Below, in pieces: positions 45,009-57,800 of a stretch of 64,000 nt of DNA (the stretch's first letter is position 1; every line of letters starts with the position of its first letter). Origin of the DNA: Thinopyrum elongatum. Lineage: Eukaryota; Streptophyta; Magnoliopsida; Poales; Poaceae. Where the stretch lies: contig CM022303.1 in NCBI GenBank assembly GCA_011799875.1, forward strand, positions 300,278,362 to 300,342,361, in the 5' to 3' direction. The translations under genes and the position numbers were made by a program. The notes under the pieces were generated by a model. That model searched no databases. It saw nothing but the letters and a program-made list of their open reading frames with translations, and was not told where the DNA came from.

Positions 45009-45329
45009 GTGAGGAAACCCATGATTTGTTTTCTTGAACCCCTTTTGTAGTGAGAACATGTCCAGTATTTATTGCTATATTTGGTTATTTGCATTATGCC
45101 TTGTTTATTTCAACGGTTTTTGGTTCTTCGATTGTTTGTAGTTAGCATATATCCAGTTTCAATTGCCATCTTTGGTTGTTCGTAGTATGCCTTGTTTATT
45201 TCAGCTATTCACAGTGTGATGTTCTATATGTGCTAGTATGAACTGTGCAGTTCAATTTCATCAATACCAATTTTAACAATAGCTCTATGAATGACTATAT
45301 TTGGTTGCTATTAAGCATGTTGTACTCCC
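45009..45329 (+). other. Intron-like AT-rich DNA of T2
   Basis: A T-rich stretch with two copies of a ~90-bp repeat containing tatgccttgtttatttca (45096 and 45188). No gene. Probably the first intron of the gene begun at 44488. Confidence 0.5.
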
Positions 45330-45394
45330 TCCGAATCTTTAGTTCGCATATAAGGTTTGTCTAAAGTCAAGCCTCGTAAAGTTTGACCAAGTGT
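45330..45394 (+). mobile_element. Left half of a Stowaway-like (Tc1/Mariner) MITE
   Basis: tactccctccgaatc is the usual Stowaway terminus, and aagtttgaccaagt is a common internal phrase of grass MITEs. The sequence stops at 45394, where T3 starts. The other half should lie after the right end of T3, outside the window. Confidence 0.6.
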
Positions 45395-45414
45395 CACTAC
45401 ATAAAAAATACACT
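45395..45414 (+). repeat. Left terminus of T3
   Basis: CACTACATAAAAAATACACT, the CACTA end, inside a Stowaway-like MITE. Confidence 0.75.
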
Positions 45415-45564
45415 TCCGTGATGATACGTGTTTGTCACAGTAGGTCACATTTTCTATCATGCATGTACATCCATGACAATTTTATGACAGAATCAAGATA
45501 GTCATACCTGTGCTGTCGTAGAAGTGTTCCATGACAATACCAAAATTATCATCACGAAAGTGTT

Positions 45565-45600
45565 CACTTCCATGACGATAAATGACACGTCATGGAAGTG
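45565..45600. repeat. Perfect 13-bp inverted repeat, subterminal in T3
   Basis: CACTTCCATGACG (45565-45577) and CGTCATGGAAGTG (45588-45600) around a 10-bp spacer. Single copies of the same word lie at 45410-45425 and 45535-45565. Probable transposase-binding site pair. Confidence 0.8.
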
Positions 45601-45779
45601 ATTTCGTCAAGGGTAACCGACATGTGGCATCCACCGTAACAGGTCGCCGTTAAGCTATCGGGTCCGGTTTTGGATCCGATAACCTGTTAACAGCAACGAC
45701 CAATGGCGATTTTCCACTTGTAAAATTCTCATTGGCCGGAGGAAACACGTGTCAGCTCGTCATTGGGTCAGATAGGCGC

Positions 45780-46620
45780 CTATGATATGTCGACACGTGC
45801 GACGGCCCAACACTGGCCCATTTAGCTTACAAAGGCCAGCCCATTTGACTTGGTCAAAAGATAGCGGGCCAGCCCATGAAAAGGCTATTAACGGTCTGTT
45901 CGCATATAGCCCATTTTATGGCCAGGTAACTCACGGCCCGTTATGGCGTTCCCGAAATTGGCCCAACAGCCTCATGTGGGCCGTCCAGTATAATACCAGC
46001 CCGTTTCATTTTTGGCCCATGTATGGCCCATGACGTCTTTCGGCCCATACGAGGCCTTTCGTATCTTTGGGCCCTTTAATGGGCCGGGGTGACTCTGGCC
46101 CATAATAAACAGTAAATTTCTTTATGGCCAGTAACGACCCATAATTCACATGGGCCATTTCCAGCCCGTGTTAGCTTTCGGCCTACTAATAGGCCATACA
46201 TTCTTGGGCTCCTTTCCGGCCCTCGATTACTTCCGTCCTATTACTGGCTTGTTCCCCTAATGGGCCAAATTCGGCCCGTGGTTAGAATCGGCCCGTTTGT
46301 GGCCTGTTAACCCGTTGCGCCGTTTTCAGCCCGTCCTATATTCTGGCCCATTGACGACTTGTTATGCCTGTGACAGAATTAAGCCTTTGCTGTCTGCCGG
46401 CCTGTTAACGGCCCATTACGTGCTAGCCCGATACCAATTATGCCCTTTTACGGCCCATGTGGGCCCATTTATCTGATGGCCCGAGGCCCACTGATTCTAA
46501 GGCCCATTGGAGGCCCATTTATCCGATGGCCCGTAGGAGGCCCATGGATCCTACGGCCCGTAGCAGGCTCAAGATTACCATGGTCCGTATATGGCCCATG
46601 GTTGTTGAGGCCACTAGCAA
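45780..46620. repeat. GGCCCA-rich subterminal zone of T3
   Basis: Several dozen copies of (a/t)ggccc(a/g) with short, irregular spacing on both strands. This produces long fortuitous frames such as 46440-46802. GGCCCA is also a plant promoter word (TCP-type sites), so it could double as regulatory DNA; this is inference. Confidence 0.75.
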
Positions 46621-46940
46621 ACAAACCAAGGAAAAAGAAGACTAGGGAAATAAATAAGCCAGAAACTAACGCTAGGCTATTAAGGCGATTGCACATATTA
46701 CATCCACTGGGCATCAAAGTTCGCCACCAGTGCAAATATAGGGAACACCCTACACTATACAAAAATGGATTGCTGTTTTTTGAGCCGGTGGCTGCGTGTT
46801 AAGAACAAATTTTGTATCACAACAAAACAAATTACAACCATAAAACAAAAGGAAGGTTGGCATAAAAGTTAATAGTCCGGCAGATAAATGCACCACCAGA
46901 AGTTCAGAAGCTCAGTTCATTTAACCTGACTGTTATGTTT

Positions 46941-49273
46941 TCATGTTGTACTGTCCGATGGAGCACCATAACCTTCGGCTTCATTTCTCCTAGGCTCCTG
47001 AACAACATAGCAAATGTCTGATAGTTTGGTTTCAAAACCATGCATATCTTGATGACATCGAACAATGGCTGTCCTTGTTTCACAAAGAGTCTCTATTAGG
47101 GAATGGACTTTTGTCTGGAGCACAGATATAACATTGTTTTGAGCTTGCATATCTTGATCATGAGGCAGTTTGGACGATATTGCCTTAACAACCAACCTAG
47201 TATTACACAGAACGTGCTTTTGGCACTGTTAGTGGATAAGTACTGACCCATTGCAGCAAGAGGTGACATTGTGGTTATAGTTGCCTCGTCACCTTCAGAA
47301 GGTGGCGGTTCCACCATTTGTTCCATAGCTTGCTGAAAAGTTGAGTTTTTACATTAGTAGTACCAGAACAGAAGATATTAAGGAGGCAGCAAAACCAAAC
47401 AATATAGCTTTGGTCTATATACAGAACTTATTCTGGTGAACCCGTGTAAAATATTAGTTGTATTTTACTGCAAAGTACATAATAAAACCAGGTTCCAAAC
47501 ATATGACCATGTACCATGGCTAATGTATTGTCTATTTCTTCATATTGTATTGACAACTAAGGATAAATAGACAATGTTTATAATACAGTAAGCATAGTAT
47601 GACATCATTCATATCACAAAACAACTGAGAATAGACAAACAGGCAATTGTAACATTGTGTAGACAAGTCCAGCACATAACTAGATTACAGATCAAGATCA
47701 AAGGAACATCACACCTCTCTTTTAAACCTTGTAAGGTGCAATGATACGCTAAGACAATTGTGTATAAAATTGAAAAGAGTAATAGACATTGGCTGCAAAC
47801 CGTGCAGTTCAATGCACAAGTCAGAGTAAGTAGTAGTTAAAAGGCATGAGGATTAAGGACTTACAATAGCGGCTTTGACTGGTGTAGTCATGCCCTTCGT
47901 CTTGCTTTTGTGACAGTCCTTGAAGATTTCCACAGCATTTGGTTCAGGTACTTTTTAGTCCTTGCGGGCTTTCCTCTGCATTTGGAACAACTCAATATAG
48001 ATCTGATAATATGGCACAGCGAAAAGAGTGAAACAACAGCTAATTACAAGAGCCTCACAGTGTGCAATATAGCTACGAGATCCTGTCGTCTGTTGGAATT
48101 TCACTTTCGTATGGTTGGCCTTGTTCTTTGAACAGTTCACCTACAAAAAGATAGATTTGTGAGGCACATGTGTAAATAGGAGTTCAACATGTGATCTGAT
48201 CACATATAGATAACATACTTGATACTTTGGATCAGACCAGTGTTTAACGAGGCCTCTCCAGTCTTCATCCGATATATTTTCCACTGGAGTTGTTTGGGCA
48301 AGTTCACTGTTAGCCTTGCCTTCAAAGTGAGTTTTCCTCAAGTTATACCGATACTGTCGTAGAGCAGACTTGAAAACATGGGTGCATGCTTGTCTGGTTG
48401 CATCATCTTGGCTATCCAACTTGAACCTCATCTATTGAAAAGTATGGGAGTCTCATTACCAACAACCTAGAAAGTATGGGACAGAGCAAGACGATATTAC
48501 TAATTTCCATACATAACCATACTTACAGATAAATGGTCGAGGAAGGTGTTGAACTGGGTTTCGTCTTTTTCATTTTTGTACTGAATCCATGTTGGGAGGA
48601 TACGTTCATGACACCTAACGGCAACCGCTGCCTCTGATACTTACTTGGCTGACTCTGTAGCATCACGTGGCCTTTTTAAACCTGCCTCAAAACGGATCTC
48701 CATTCTTCCTCCTCTAGATTTAGTTAACCTATCGAGCATTATCCCTGATGTCTGTTTCCTCTTGCGCCTAGGTGCTAGTCCAACAACGAACATAGGAAGT
48801 GTTAGTGTACATCAAACTGTGAGACAACATATAAAGAAGCATGCAACTGTAACTTGACTCCAGCAACTACCTTCTTGATGTTGAAGCTCACAAGGTTCAT
48901 CTGATCTTGCCAACTCATCTTGTGTCAAGAGTGCTTCGGAAGTAGTGTCAGGTGGCAAGGGAGCTTGGGAACTTGCCGCTAGCTGAGTTGGCAAACGAGT
49001 AACTCGTGCAGCTGTTGGTACTGTGGAAGGTGTTGTAACAACATGGGCTATCGTTGCTTGTTTGGTGGCAGCTATTAGTTTCTGTTTAGATTGTTTTGCA
49101 GCTGGTGTAGCAGGGGATACTGTGTTTGTACAATTTTCCGGTGGACTTTGACCTTCTATTGCACCATCAGTACCAGCAGAATCTGTATAATTCTTCCGCT
49201 TCCATTTCCATGTGTCCTGAGTACTAACACCATCCCCTACCATTCTGTGTTCCTTCCTCTTTCTCTGTGCCAT
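46941..49273 (-). pseudogene. CACTA transposase-associated protein (Ptta/En/Spm, PF03004-like)
   Basis: Multi-exon gene on the minus strand. ATG at 49273 (MAQRKRKEHRMVGDG), then a Thr/Ala-rich linker; an exon near 48770-48650 with RKRKQTSGIMLDRLTKSRGG; one near 48640-48530 with WIQYKNEKDETQFNTFLDHL; 48431-48220 (MRFKLDSQDDATRQ ... DEDWRGLVKHWSDPKYQ); 48140 down (NCSKNKANHTKVKFQQTTGS); about 48005-47865 (AVEIFKDCHKSKTKGMTTPV); 47340-47230; and the end at 46941 with a coiled coil. The order matches the plant Ptta/En/Spm family. It would bind element ends or assist transposition in the nucleus. One UAA lies in frame after RKARKD (near 47960), so it is probably inactive. Confidence 0.7.
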
Positions 49274-49660
49274 GTCAAGTCAAGCCGACAAGAAAAAGGA
49301 ATAAAAATTTAGTTCTTCAGAACAAATTGATGTGTGATACAGATGAACTGAACTTTGATGTTAGACAACCGCACGATAGGAGGATGTAATATGTACGAAA
49401 AATAGGACGGCATGAGATAATCAGAACTATGATGTGTAAACTAAGCAGAAGGCATTTCAATAAATTAGAAGCAATGCAATGGAAGGTAGACACCATATGA
49501 AAGATGCTACAAATATCGCTCTGCCAAGTTAACAGTGTCTCATCACAACTGGCATTTAAACAAATGTGAAGCAGTACAAGAAATAAATCATATACAAGAT
49601 GCACACAACATCACACTACCAAGTCAAAGGTCTCTTGTCATTAGTGCCATTGCATATTCA
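49274..49660 (-). other. Link between transposase start exon and exon array
   Basis: AT-rich, intron-like DNA. It contains degenerate pieces of the same repeated words (aacaaattagaagcaatg) as the array to its right. No gene. Confidence 0.5.
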
Positions 49661-52600
49661 CAGCATTGCATATTCACAGCTATGATGTGTAAACTAAGTA
49701 GAAGGCATTTCAACAAATTAGAAGCAATGAAAGCTAGACACCATATGAAAGATGCAACGAATATCACTCTACCAAGTTAAAACTATCTCATCATAAGTGC
49801 CATTTCAACAAATTAGAAGTAGTACAAGCTAGAAAAGAATGCGAGATGTAACCTATATCACACTCCCAAGTTAAACGTGTCTTGTGAAAAGTGATTGTTG
49901 CAGGTTACACAACAGTAGTACTTTGATGTAAGAACATGGTGTGATAGACAGATATTATATGTTCTCAAAACAGGAACACGTGTCTTATTCACAAGTATAA
50001 TGTGTAAAGTAAGCAGATGGAATTCAACAAAATTAGAAGCAATACAAGCTAGACATCATACATAACATGCAACCATATATAACAGTGCCATGTTAGAGGG
50101 AGCACCTGTGATGGTGGACAAGGGGAGATGTGCTCATCACCAACACAGCTATGTTGAGTGTCTATGCATGTGTTGTCTTCCAAATCTTGTTGGGGGGATG
50201 GCGGAGTAGAATGTGTAGAGGCCCTCCGTTTCAGTTGTTTGGAAGGAGCACCTTTATCCACTTCCTTGCTAATTTCCTTCTGCTTTATTGATTTTGCATT
50301 GTCAAGTAAAACCGACAAGAAAAAGCAATAAAATTCACTCTTCAGAACTCATTCATGCATGATACTGACAATCACTACCTTGATGTAAGGCAAACACAGA
50401 TACGAGGATGGAATATGTATGAAAAACAGGACGGCATGGTATGTTCACAACTATTTGTGTAAACTAAGCAGAAGTAATTTAATCAAATTACAAGCAATAC
50501 AAGCTAGACACCGTATGCAACATGCAAGACAATATCACACTGCCAAGCTAGAGAAAGCACCTGGGATGCCGATTTCACCGGAAGACCGCCATCAGTCCCT
50601 GCCTTAATTTTTTTCCTTCCTCTTTCTTAATTTTATTGCCTTGCTAAGTCAAACCCACAAGAAAAATGAATAAAAATTCACTTTTCAGAACTCATTGATG
50701 CATGATGCTGACGAGCACTACTTTAATGTAAGGCAACCGCATGATAGGACGATTGAATGTGTAAGAAAAAAGGACAGCATTGCATATTCACAGCTATGAT
50801 GTGTAAACTAAGCAGAAGGCATTTCAACAAATTAGAAGCAATGAAAGCTAGACACCATATGAAAGATGCAACGAATATCACTCTACCAAGTTAAAACTGT
50901 CTCATCATAAGTGCCATTTCAACAAATTAGAAGTAGTACAAGCTAGAAAAGAATGCGAGATGTAACCTATATCACACTCCCAAGTTAAACATGTCTTATC
51001 ATAAGTGATTATTGAAGGTTACACAACAGTAGTACTTTGATGTAAGAACATGGTGTGATAGACAGATATTGTATGTTCTAAAAACAGGAACACGTGTCTT
51101 ATTCACAAGTATAATGTGTAAAGTAAGCAGATGGAATTCAACAAAATTAGAAGAAATACAAGCTAGACATCATACATAACATGCAACCACATATAATAGT
51201 GCCAAGTTAGAGGGAGCACCTGTGATGGTGGACTAGGGGAGACGTGCTCATCATCAACACAGCTACGTTGAGTGTCTATGCATGTGTTGTCTTGCAAATC
51301 TTGTTGGGGGGATAGCGGAGTAGAATCTGTAGAGGCCCTTCGTTTTAGTTGTTTGGAAGGAGCACCTTTATCCACTGCCTTGCTAATTTCCTTCTGCTTT
51401 ATTGATTTTGCATTGTCAAGTAAAACTGACAATAAAAAGCAATAAAATTCACTATTCAGAACTCATTCATGCATGATACTGACAATCACTACCTTCATGT
51501 AAGGCAAACACATGATACGAGGATGGAATATGTACGAAAAATAGGACGGCATGGCATATTCACAACTATTTGTGTAAACTAAGCAGAAGTAATTTAATCA
51601 AATTACAAGCAATACAAGCTAGACACCGTATGCAACATGCAAGAGAACATCACACTACCAAGCTAGAGAAAGCACCTGGGATGCCGGTTTCGCTGGAAGA
51701 GCGCCATCAGTCCCTGCCTTATTTTTTCCCTTCCTCTTACTTAATTTTCTTGCCTTGTCAAGTCAAACCCACAAGAAAAATGAATAAAAATTTGCTTTTC
51801 AGAACTCACTGACGTAGGATGCTGACGAGCACTACTTTAATGTAAGGCGACCGCATGATAAGATGATTGAATGTGTAAGAAAAAAGGACACCATTGCATA
51901 TTCACAGCTAAGATGTGTAAACTAAGCAGAAGGCATTTCAACAAATTAGAAGCAATGAAAGCTAGACACCATATGCAAGATGCAACGAATGTCACTCTAC
52001 CAAGTTAAAACTGTCTCGTCATAAGTGCCATTTCAACAAATTAGAAGTAGTACAAGCTAGAAAAGAATGCGAGATATAACCTATATCACACTCCCAAGTT
52101 AAAAGTGTCTGATGATAAGTGATTGTTGCAGGTTACACATCAGTAGTACTTTGATGTAAGAACATGGTGTGATAGACAGATATTGTATGTTCTAGAAACA
52201 GGAACACGTGTCTTATTCACAAGTATAATGTGTAAAGTAAGCAAATGGAATTCAACAAAATTAGAAGCAATACAAGGTAGACATCATACATAACATGCAA
52301 CCACGTATAACAGTGCCAAGTTAGAGGGAGCACCTGTGATGGTAGACTAGGGGAGACGTGCTCATCATCAACACAGCTACGTTGAGTGTCTATGCATGTG
52401 TTGTCTTGCAAATCTTCTTGGGGGGATGGCAGAGTAGAATCTATAGAGGCCCTCCATTTCAGTTGTTTGGAAGGAGCACCTTTATCCACTGCCTTGCTAA
52501 TTTCCTTCCGCTTTATTGATTTTGCATTATCATGTAAAACCAACAAGAAAAAGCAATAAAATTCACTCTTTAGAACTCATTCATGCATGATACTGACAAT

Positions 52601-52783
52601 CACTACTTTGATGTAAGGCAAACACATGATATGAGGATGGAATATGTACAAAAAACAGGACGGCATGGCATATTCACAACTATTTGTGTAAACTAACCAG
52701 AAGCCATTTCAACAAATTAGAAGTAATGCAAGCTAGACATGAAATGAAAGATGTAAACAATATGACTCTGCCAAGTTAAAAGT
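49661..52783 (-). repeat. Tandem array, ~2.8 copies of a ~1.116-kb unit with an exon each
   Basis: The phrase cattgcatattcacagcta recurs at 49660, 50777 and 51893. Each unit holds a minus-strand exon-like frame (50318-50049, 51432-51163, 52546-52217) with AKSIKQKEISK(A/E)VDKGAPS, then NTCIDTQ(H/R)SCV and a donor-like cag|gtgct, plus a shorter exon (50580, 51700). The copies differ at only a few percent, including amino acid changes. The frame starts resemble the transposase start exon at 49273. The array is interrupted at 52784 by TatB. Confidence 0.8.
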
Positions 52784-53639
52784 TGTCGGGGTACACAAAC
52801 AGGGGTGTATGTCTTCCCCTGACTTGTGCACGGACAGCAAGTCGCCGGCCCGGCAAAGTTACAACATCCAAGACCAAGACACTGCTAAGGAGAAACCTCC
52901 CTTGCCGGGCTGGCGAGCCTGGCGAGGACGAGGTGGCCCCAAAGACAAGCCTCAAGACCGTCCCGGCAGTCCTACCGGGCACTACCTAAGCAAACTACCC
53001 CGCCAAGGCTTCACCGTTCCACCTCACAGCGACGCAAGTCATCGATCGGTGTGGTGTCAAGCCCCCAAGTGACTAAGTGGCAGTTATGCGACACATGGCA
53101 GCCACTTCCAGAGGAAACCACTTCCAAATGACACCCATCCAGAGACGTGTTAAGCAGACAGGCAAAAAGGTGGCCAAGCAGCCCGGCAAGGCTTGCCGGG
53201 GAGGCTACGATGTGACACTGAGCGGCACATTTAATGCGCTCTACTCTGCTTGTAGAGTTAGGTATGATAGCACTGTTTGCTATCTAATCAGCACATAATG
53301 ACTGATTTGCTACTGTGGTAACCCCTTGATCTATAAAAGGAGGGCCATGGCAACCAGAGAAAGGGTTTGAAACCTTGTACACTCGTACGCGCGTAGCTGC
53401 TCTCGCCCCAAGGCAACCCTGCCGGGCAAGGGCGCTGCGTTTCCACCACAATCCACCATCAATCCACCAAAGCAGGAGTAGGGTTTACACCTCGCGGCGG
53501 CCCGAACCTGGGTAAAACTGCATGTGTGATCTCTGTCGCACTGCGCTACGGTCCTCCGCTCTTTTTGCAACGCGCTCAGCCCCCCTGCCAAACCAAAAGG
53601 GGCCGATGGCCCCATAGGTGGCCGTGATTTCCCACGACA
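52784..53639 (+). repeat. 5' LTR of TatB
   Basis: Starts TGTCGGGGTACACAAACAGG, ends ...TTTCCCACGACA. TATA-like ctataaaagg is at 53331-53340. Confidence 0.9.
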
Positions 53640-53640
53640 T

Positions 53641-53663
53641 CTTTGGCACGCCAGGTAGGGGGC
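53641..53663 (+). other. Primer-binding site of TatB
   Basis: The stretch tttggcacgccaggtagg follows the LTR after one or two bases, as expected for a minus-strand DNA primer site. I cannot name the tRNA with certainty. Confidence 0.6.
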
Positions 53664-54816
53664 AGCACTTGTGCGAACCCGAGAAGCGTACACAGCGCAT
53701 CATCGTCATCAATGGCTTCATCATCCGTGACGCCCACGAAAAGGCGGGGACGATGAGAACGGGGAGGGGAAGCGATGCCATTCCCCCCCCCCCCCCCCGT
53801 TCGATCTCCACCTCCTCCCTCCGTCGCGACTGTCGCAACGGTGAAAAACCAGCAGTTACGACGACAAGCCGACACCAACAGTTCGAGCTGCATGATTGCC
53901 ATGCAAAGCCCAACCAGGGGAAGGGAACAAAGTGTACGGGTACAAGGGCCCTCGTTCCACCACTCCCACCTGTTGACAATCGAGCCACTCTGGGATCTAG
54001 CCTCATCAATGTCAATGAGCACCGCGTGAAACTCGGTTCAGTATTTACCCTGCTTAGGGAAATCCTGAGTGGAGCACTGGAGCGAATCCATTGATTGGCA
54101 TCCCGGCAAGTGTGCCCAGCAAGGCAGTCTGTGCTCGCGTGACTTTTTATGCCAAATGCCACCAGGTTGTCTAAAGTGTGTCGAGAGGAGGAAAGAGAAG
54201 CCGATCATGCCCTGCACCGTGTCCTGGCGCCGGCAAAATACATATGACTCTTTGCCGATCCCTACCGGGAACCGGAGAACAACACGCACAACGGCTATCC
54301 TCCTCAAGGGCATGCGGATGCGACAAGAAGCCGTGGCCAAAAGGAGTGGGAGGGAGCAAAGAAAAGAGCTATGTTTACGCAATCCTTGCCCCGTCATAAC
54401 CTTAGGGTTTCGCATTTGTTTATCCGTTGGACACCAAGGTGTTCGTATGAGGAAATCTATCGTATGGACGGCACCTAGACGGTTTTTTACTACACCCTTG
54501 TTCTGACCTGAGCCCCGCTCGCAGAATGGGTAGCAATGCCAAAACAGTTAGGGAAAAACCTGCCGGGAAGTATCTTCGCCAAAATGACTGCTAAGGGCCT
54601 AACCCTTGCGACAATTGCGGCAGTACGGTACCGGTAGGCAGCTGAAATGCGCACGGAGATTAATCGTACGAACACCAACCGGTGAACTCTAGAGGGATAA
54701 ACATGCGATTGGGATTAAGTAAAAACATTAGTTCTACACAAAAGTACACGGTACGGTGTCTAAACATGAGGCATACATCATGCTTTGTTACAGGACAACA
54801 CGGCAGCTAAGATAAT
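53664..54816 (+). other. Reduced 5' interior of TatB, gag-pol absent
   Basis: Only short frames. An ATG at 53712 opens 14 codons and stops. A C-run lies at 53785-53799. In an autonomous Tat element gag, protease, RT, RNase H and integrase would lie here over 5-8 kb, so they have been lost. Confidence 0.6.
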
Positions 54817-57800
54817 TCAGGGCCGGGCCTGGCGACCTCGTGGAATAGTGGGGACACCAAGGACCCTGTCAGCGAAAGGGGCGGCCTTCTCTTCGGCAGC
54901 CAAAACATCTGCGCCTTTCGGCGGCTTCTTGAAGCCATCAGCGAGGTCGAGGCATGGGTGGTGGCAGGCGATGTTGCTTAGGACCATGAAGAGAGCGTTT
55001 TGGGCGAGCTTCCGGGATTCAGTCGCAAAGCGGCCAGCTCTTCCCTCCTCATGTGTCTTCAGCTTCTCGATCAACTCATTGAAGAAGACACCTAGCTTGA
55101 TGCTGGGAACCTCTTGCTTACTGGCCGAGAAGACTGCCCCATCCATGCCCACCACGGTGGTCTGAGCAGTGAGACGTTCAGCAATATCGATCAAGCTCTT
55201 GACCCAGAGATCGGCCTGCTCGGAAAGATTGGCTAGCTTCTCCTCTGCATCCTTTCGAAGATGCTGTGCGGTGTCCAGGTCCTTTGTCAGCTGCTGCTCA
55301 CGAACCTCGCTGGACTCTGCCAAGCTCTCCAAGGTGCCAATCATGGCTTTCAAATCTTCAATGGTGCAGTTGGCAGTCTTGAGGCCTTGGCTCTTGGAGG
55401 AGAGCTGCAACTGTACATCCTTCAGAAGGGTTTCTGCTTTTTGTGCCTCCTCCTTGAGGGCCACGACCTCCTTGGCCCTCCCAGAAAGCTCTTCAGTCAG
55501 ATTGGCCACCCGTTGATCGAGGTCGGCCTTGGCAGTGGACGCAGCGGAAAGGTCATCGGCAAGCTTTTTCAGTCGAGAGGCAGAATCAGTAGTGAAGGCA
55601 TCGAGGGTAGCCTTATGCCTATCCTCTAGCTCCTTGGTGCACTGCTGCACAAGGGCTTCTAGGTCGTCATCCTTGGCGCGAAGGGTGGCCTCGAGCTTCT
55701 CCTCCCGGGAAGATATGTCCTGTTCCTTGGCATCCAGAAGCACTTTGCGCTCGGCCATGCGGGCCTCCCAGGCAATGACATCTTCCCTCGCCATCGAGAT
55801 TGCCTCCTGCTGCCTCATCAGGGCCTGGAACTGCTTGCAGTGCCAATCGCGTAGCTCGTTTCCTTTGTCCCTCAGTTGCTGGTCCACCTTGTTGGCGGAC
55901 TTGCGCTACTCCTGGAGCACCTGCCATTTCTGGTTATGCCGGCCCCGCATCTCCTTGATGCCTGCCGCCATGGACTCCAGGAAAGATAAGTCCATTGCGA
56001 TGGTGGCGGAGTCATCTGCCTCGTCGACCCCTTGGTGCAGCGGCAACATGATGCGCTGGAGCTCTTCATCCAGTTCCGTGCTCGTCGCCACTGAAGAACC
56101 AGGGACACCGAGCCCGGGCCGCGCGAGCACCAGCGCCAACTGGCTCAGGGATGGCTGCGGGGCCCCTGCCACAGCGCCAAACGTGGGGAGGGGATCCATG
56201 GTTTGGAGGGGGACTTTCTCCTCGACCGTCACCCCCGCCCTGGCGTGTCACCAGGAGTTTGCTCCGTTCTCATCAGAGGCCCCTGAGTGCTCCCGACAGC
56301 CTGTCCCTGCCCCTCCGTGGCGGCGATCTTGGCGGCTTCATCCGCGGCGTCCCTTCCTATGTTGGCCACTTCCTCCAGCAGTTCCGGCTCTTCTTCCTGA
56401 TGGACTGTAAACAAAGACAGCAAGCAATAATGAAGAGACAGGAGTATTAGAGAACCAGAAAGCATGGGGCGAGATACGAACAATAAGAGAAGAATTAGAA
56501 TAAGAAGAACAAATGAGTTACCCGGAGAGGTCTGCCGGGCAGAAGCTTCAGTTTCCCCGACAACATCAGTTGCCGGGCCACGATTCCCATTTCCTGCCGT
56601 GACAACCACGGTATTGTCCTGGGCAAGCTCTTCCGTGGAAACAGTCACCGGGGGCTCCTCGACTTGATCAGCGGGCGGGATGAACCCCTCTTGAAGGGGC
56701 TCGCCCTGGGTCGTCTCTCCTCCTCCTCCAGCCGAGGAGGTCGGGGGCTCTCCTGCATCGCTCCTTGCGGGAGTGGCAAATCCTCTGCCCTCCCGCCGGG
56801 GGCTGGACCGGGGGCTTGGCGACGGGTCGTTCGAGACGCTCCCCGCCGGGCTCGCGTCCTCCATGATCTCCAGCGGCCCCATGCGCCTGAGCCATTTGGA
56901 CCGGTGGATGAGGGTCTCAGTCTCCTCTTCCTCCTCCCTGTCGACAAAAGCAAATAAGATCAGTCAACAAGAACAAGTGAGCATACCAAACCACTGCAAG
57001 AAAACAAGAGTGGTCTTCCTTACTCTTCGTCAATAAGCATGGAGTTCAGCTCGAACTCCACGGGTGGTGAGAGCGCTTTGCTTCTCTTCTGGGAAGGATG
57101 GACGGGGCGTCCAAGCAATCTTGAGCCCCGCTGAGGCGCAGGAGGCTCCGACGAGGACGATCTCTGCGAGGAGCCTGAACTGGACTGAGAGCTGGAGCCA
57201 TCTTCCACGGCCACCGATTGCTTGGCGGGAGAGGATTCGGCCTCGACAAGGCGAGGGGATCACCGACGCGCCGCGATCGACTTGCTGCCCTTGGAGGTAA
57301 TCTTCTTCACCTTCTTAGAGGCAGGCGCGGGATCGGCAATCACAACTCCCCGGTTGGCGACCCGCCTACGGGGACGCTGGTCCAAGACTGGCTCGGGGGC
57401 TTGAGGGCCTGCTGTGAGCCACTACTCCACCTCCTCAACCCTCTCCTCCTCCTGGACCTCCGCCGCCGCAGTGTACAGAGCCTTAATTCCAGAAGGCCTG
57501 TCCCCGGCAGGCTCTCCCCCGGCAGACTCGTCCTCGGTAGGATCATCCCAAGCAGCCCCCTCCGTGGCTCGTGCCGCATTCCTGCCGTGAGAAGGGCCTT
57601 CGCCTGTAGCCTCCTCCTTCCCCTTCATCGCCTTCCCAGCTTTCGCCATCATGGCAGCATGGAGTGCTTTGTCCTCTTCCAGCCGCCTCTTGATGAACGC
57701 TTCCTCCACCCTGGACGTGCGCTTGTACATATTGATCTCCTCTCTGGTAGCCCTTTCCACCAGAGTGGAGGACCATGCAAGCTCTTCGTCAAGCATGGGT

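Larger units (their letters stand above)
41880..45394 (+). mobile_element. T2: CACTA transposon, left part
   Basis: Starts CACTACAATCAGAGACCC directly after interrupted TatA coding DNA (3-bp flank cga). Subterminal repeats with tgtgtgcgat and gaaacggtcagccagat follow. Gene pieces (42698-42836 and 44488-45008) lie inside. The second CACTA element T3 interrupts it from 45395, so its right end is outside the window. No transposase seen in this part. Confidence 0.7.

Noticed and set aside
46440..46802. Plus-strand frame of 120 codons rich in Gly, Pro and Trp
   Set aside because: Created by the GGCCCA word repeats; no codon structure beyond the repeat.
55529..56410. Plus-strand frame of 293 codons
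   Set aside because: Exact shadow of exon 3 of the antisense gene; Ser/Arg-rich because it is the complement of a Glu/Leu coiled coil.
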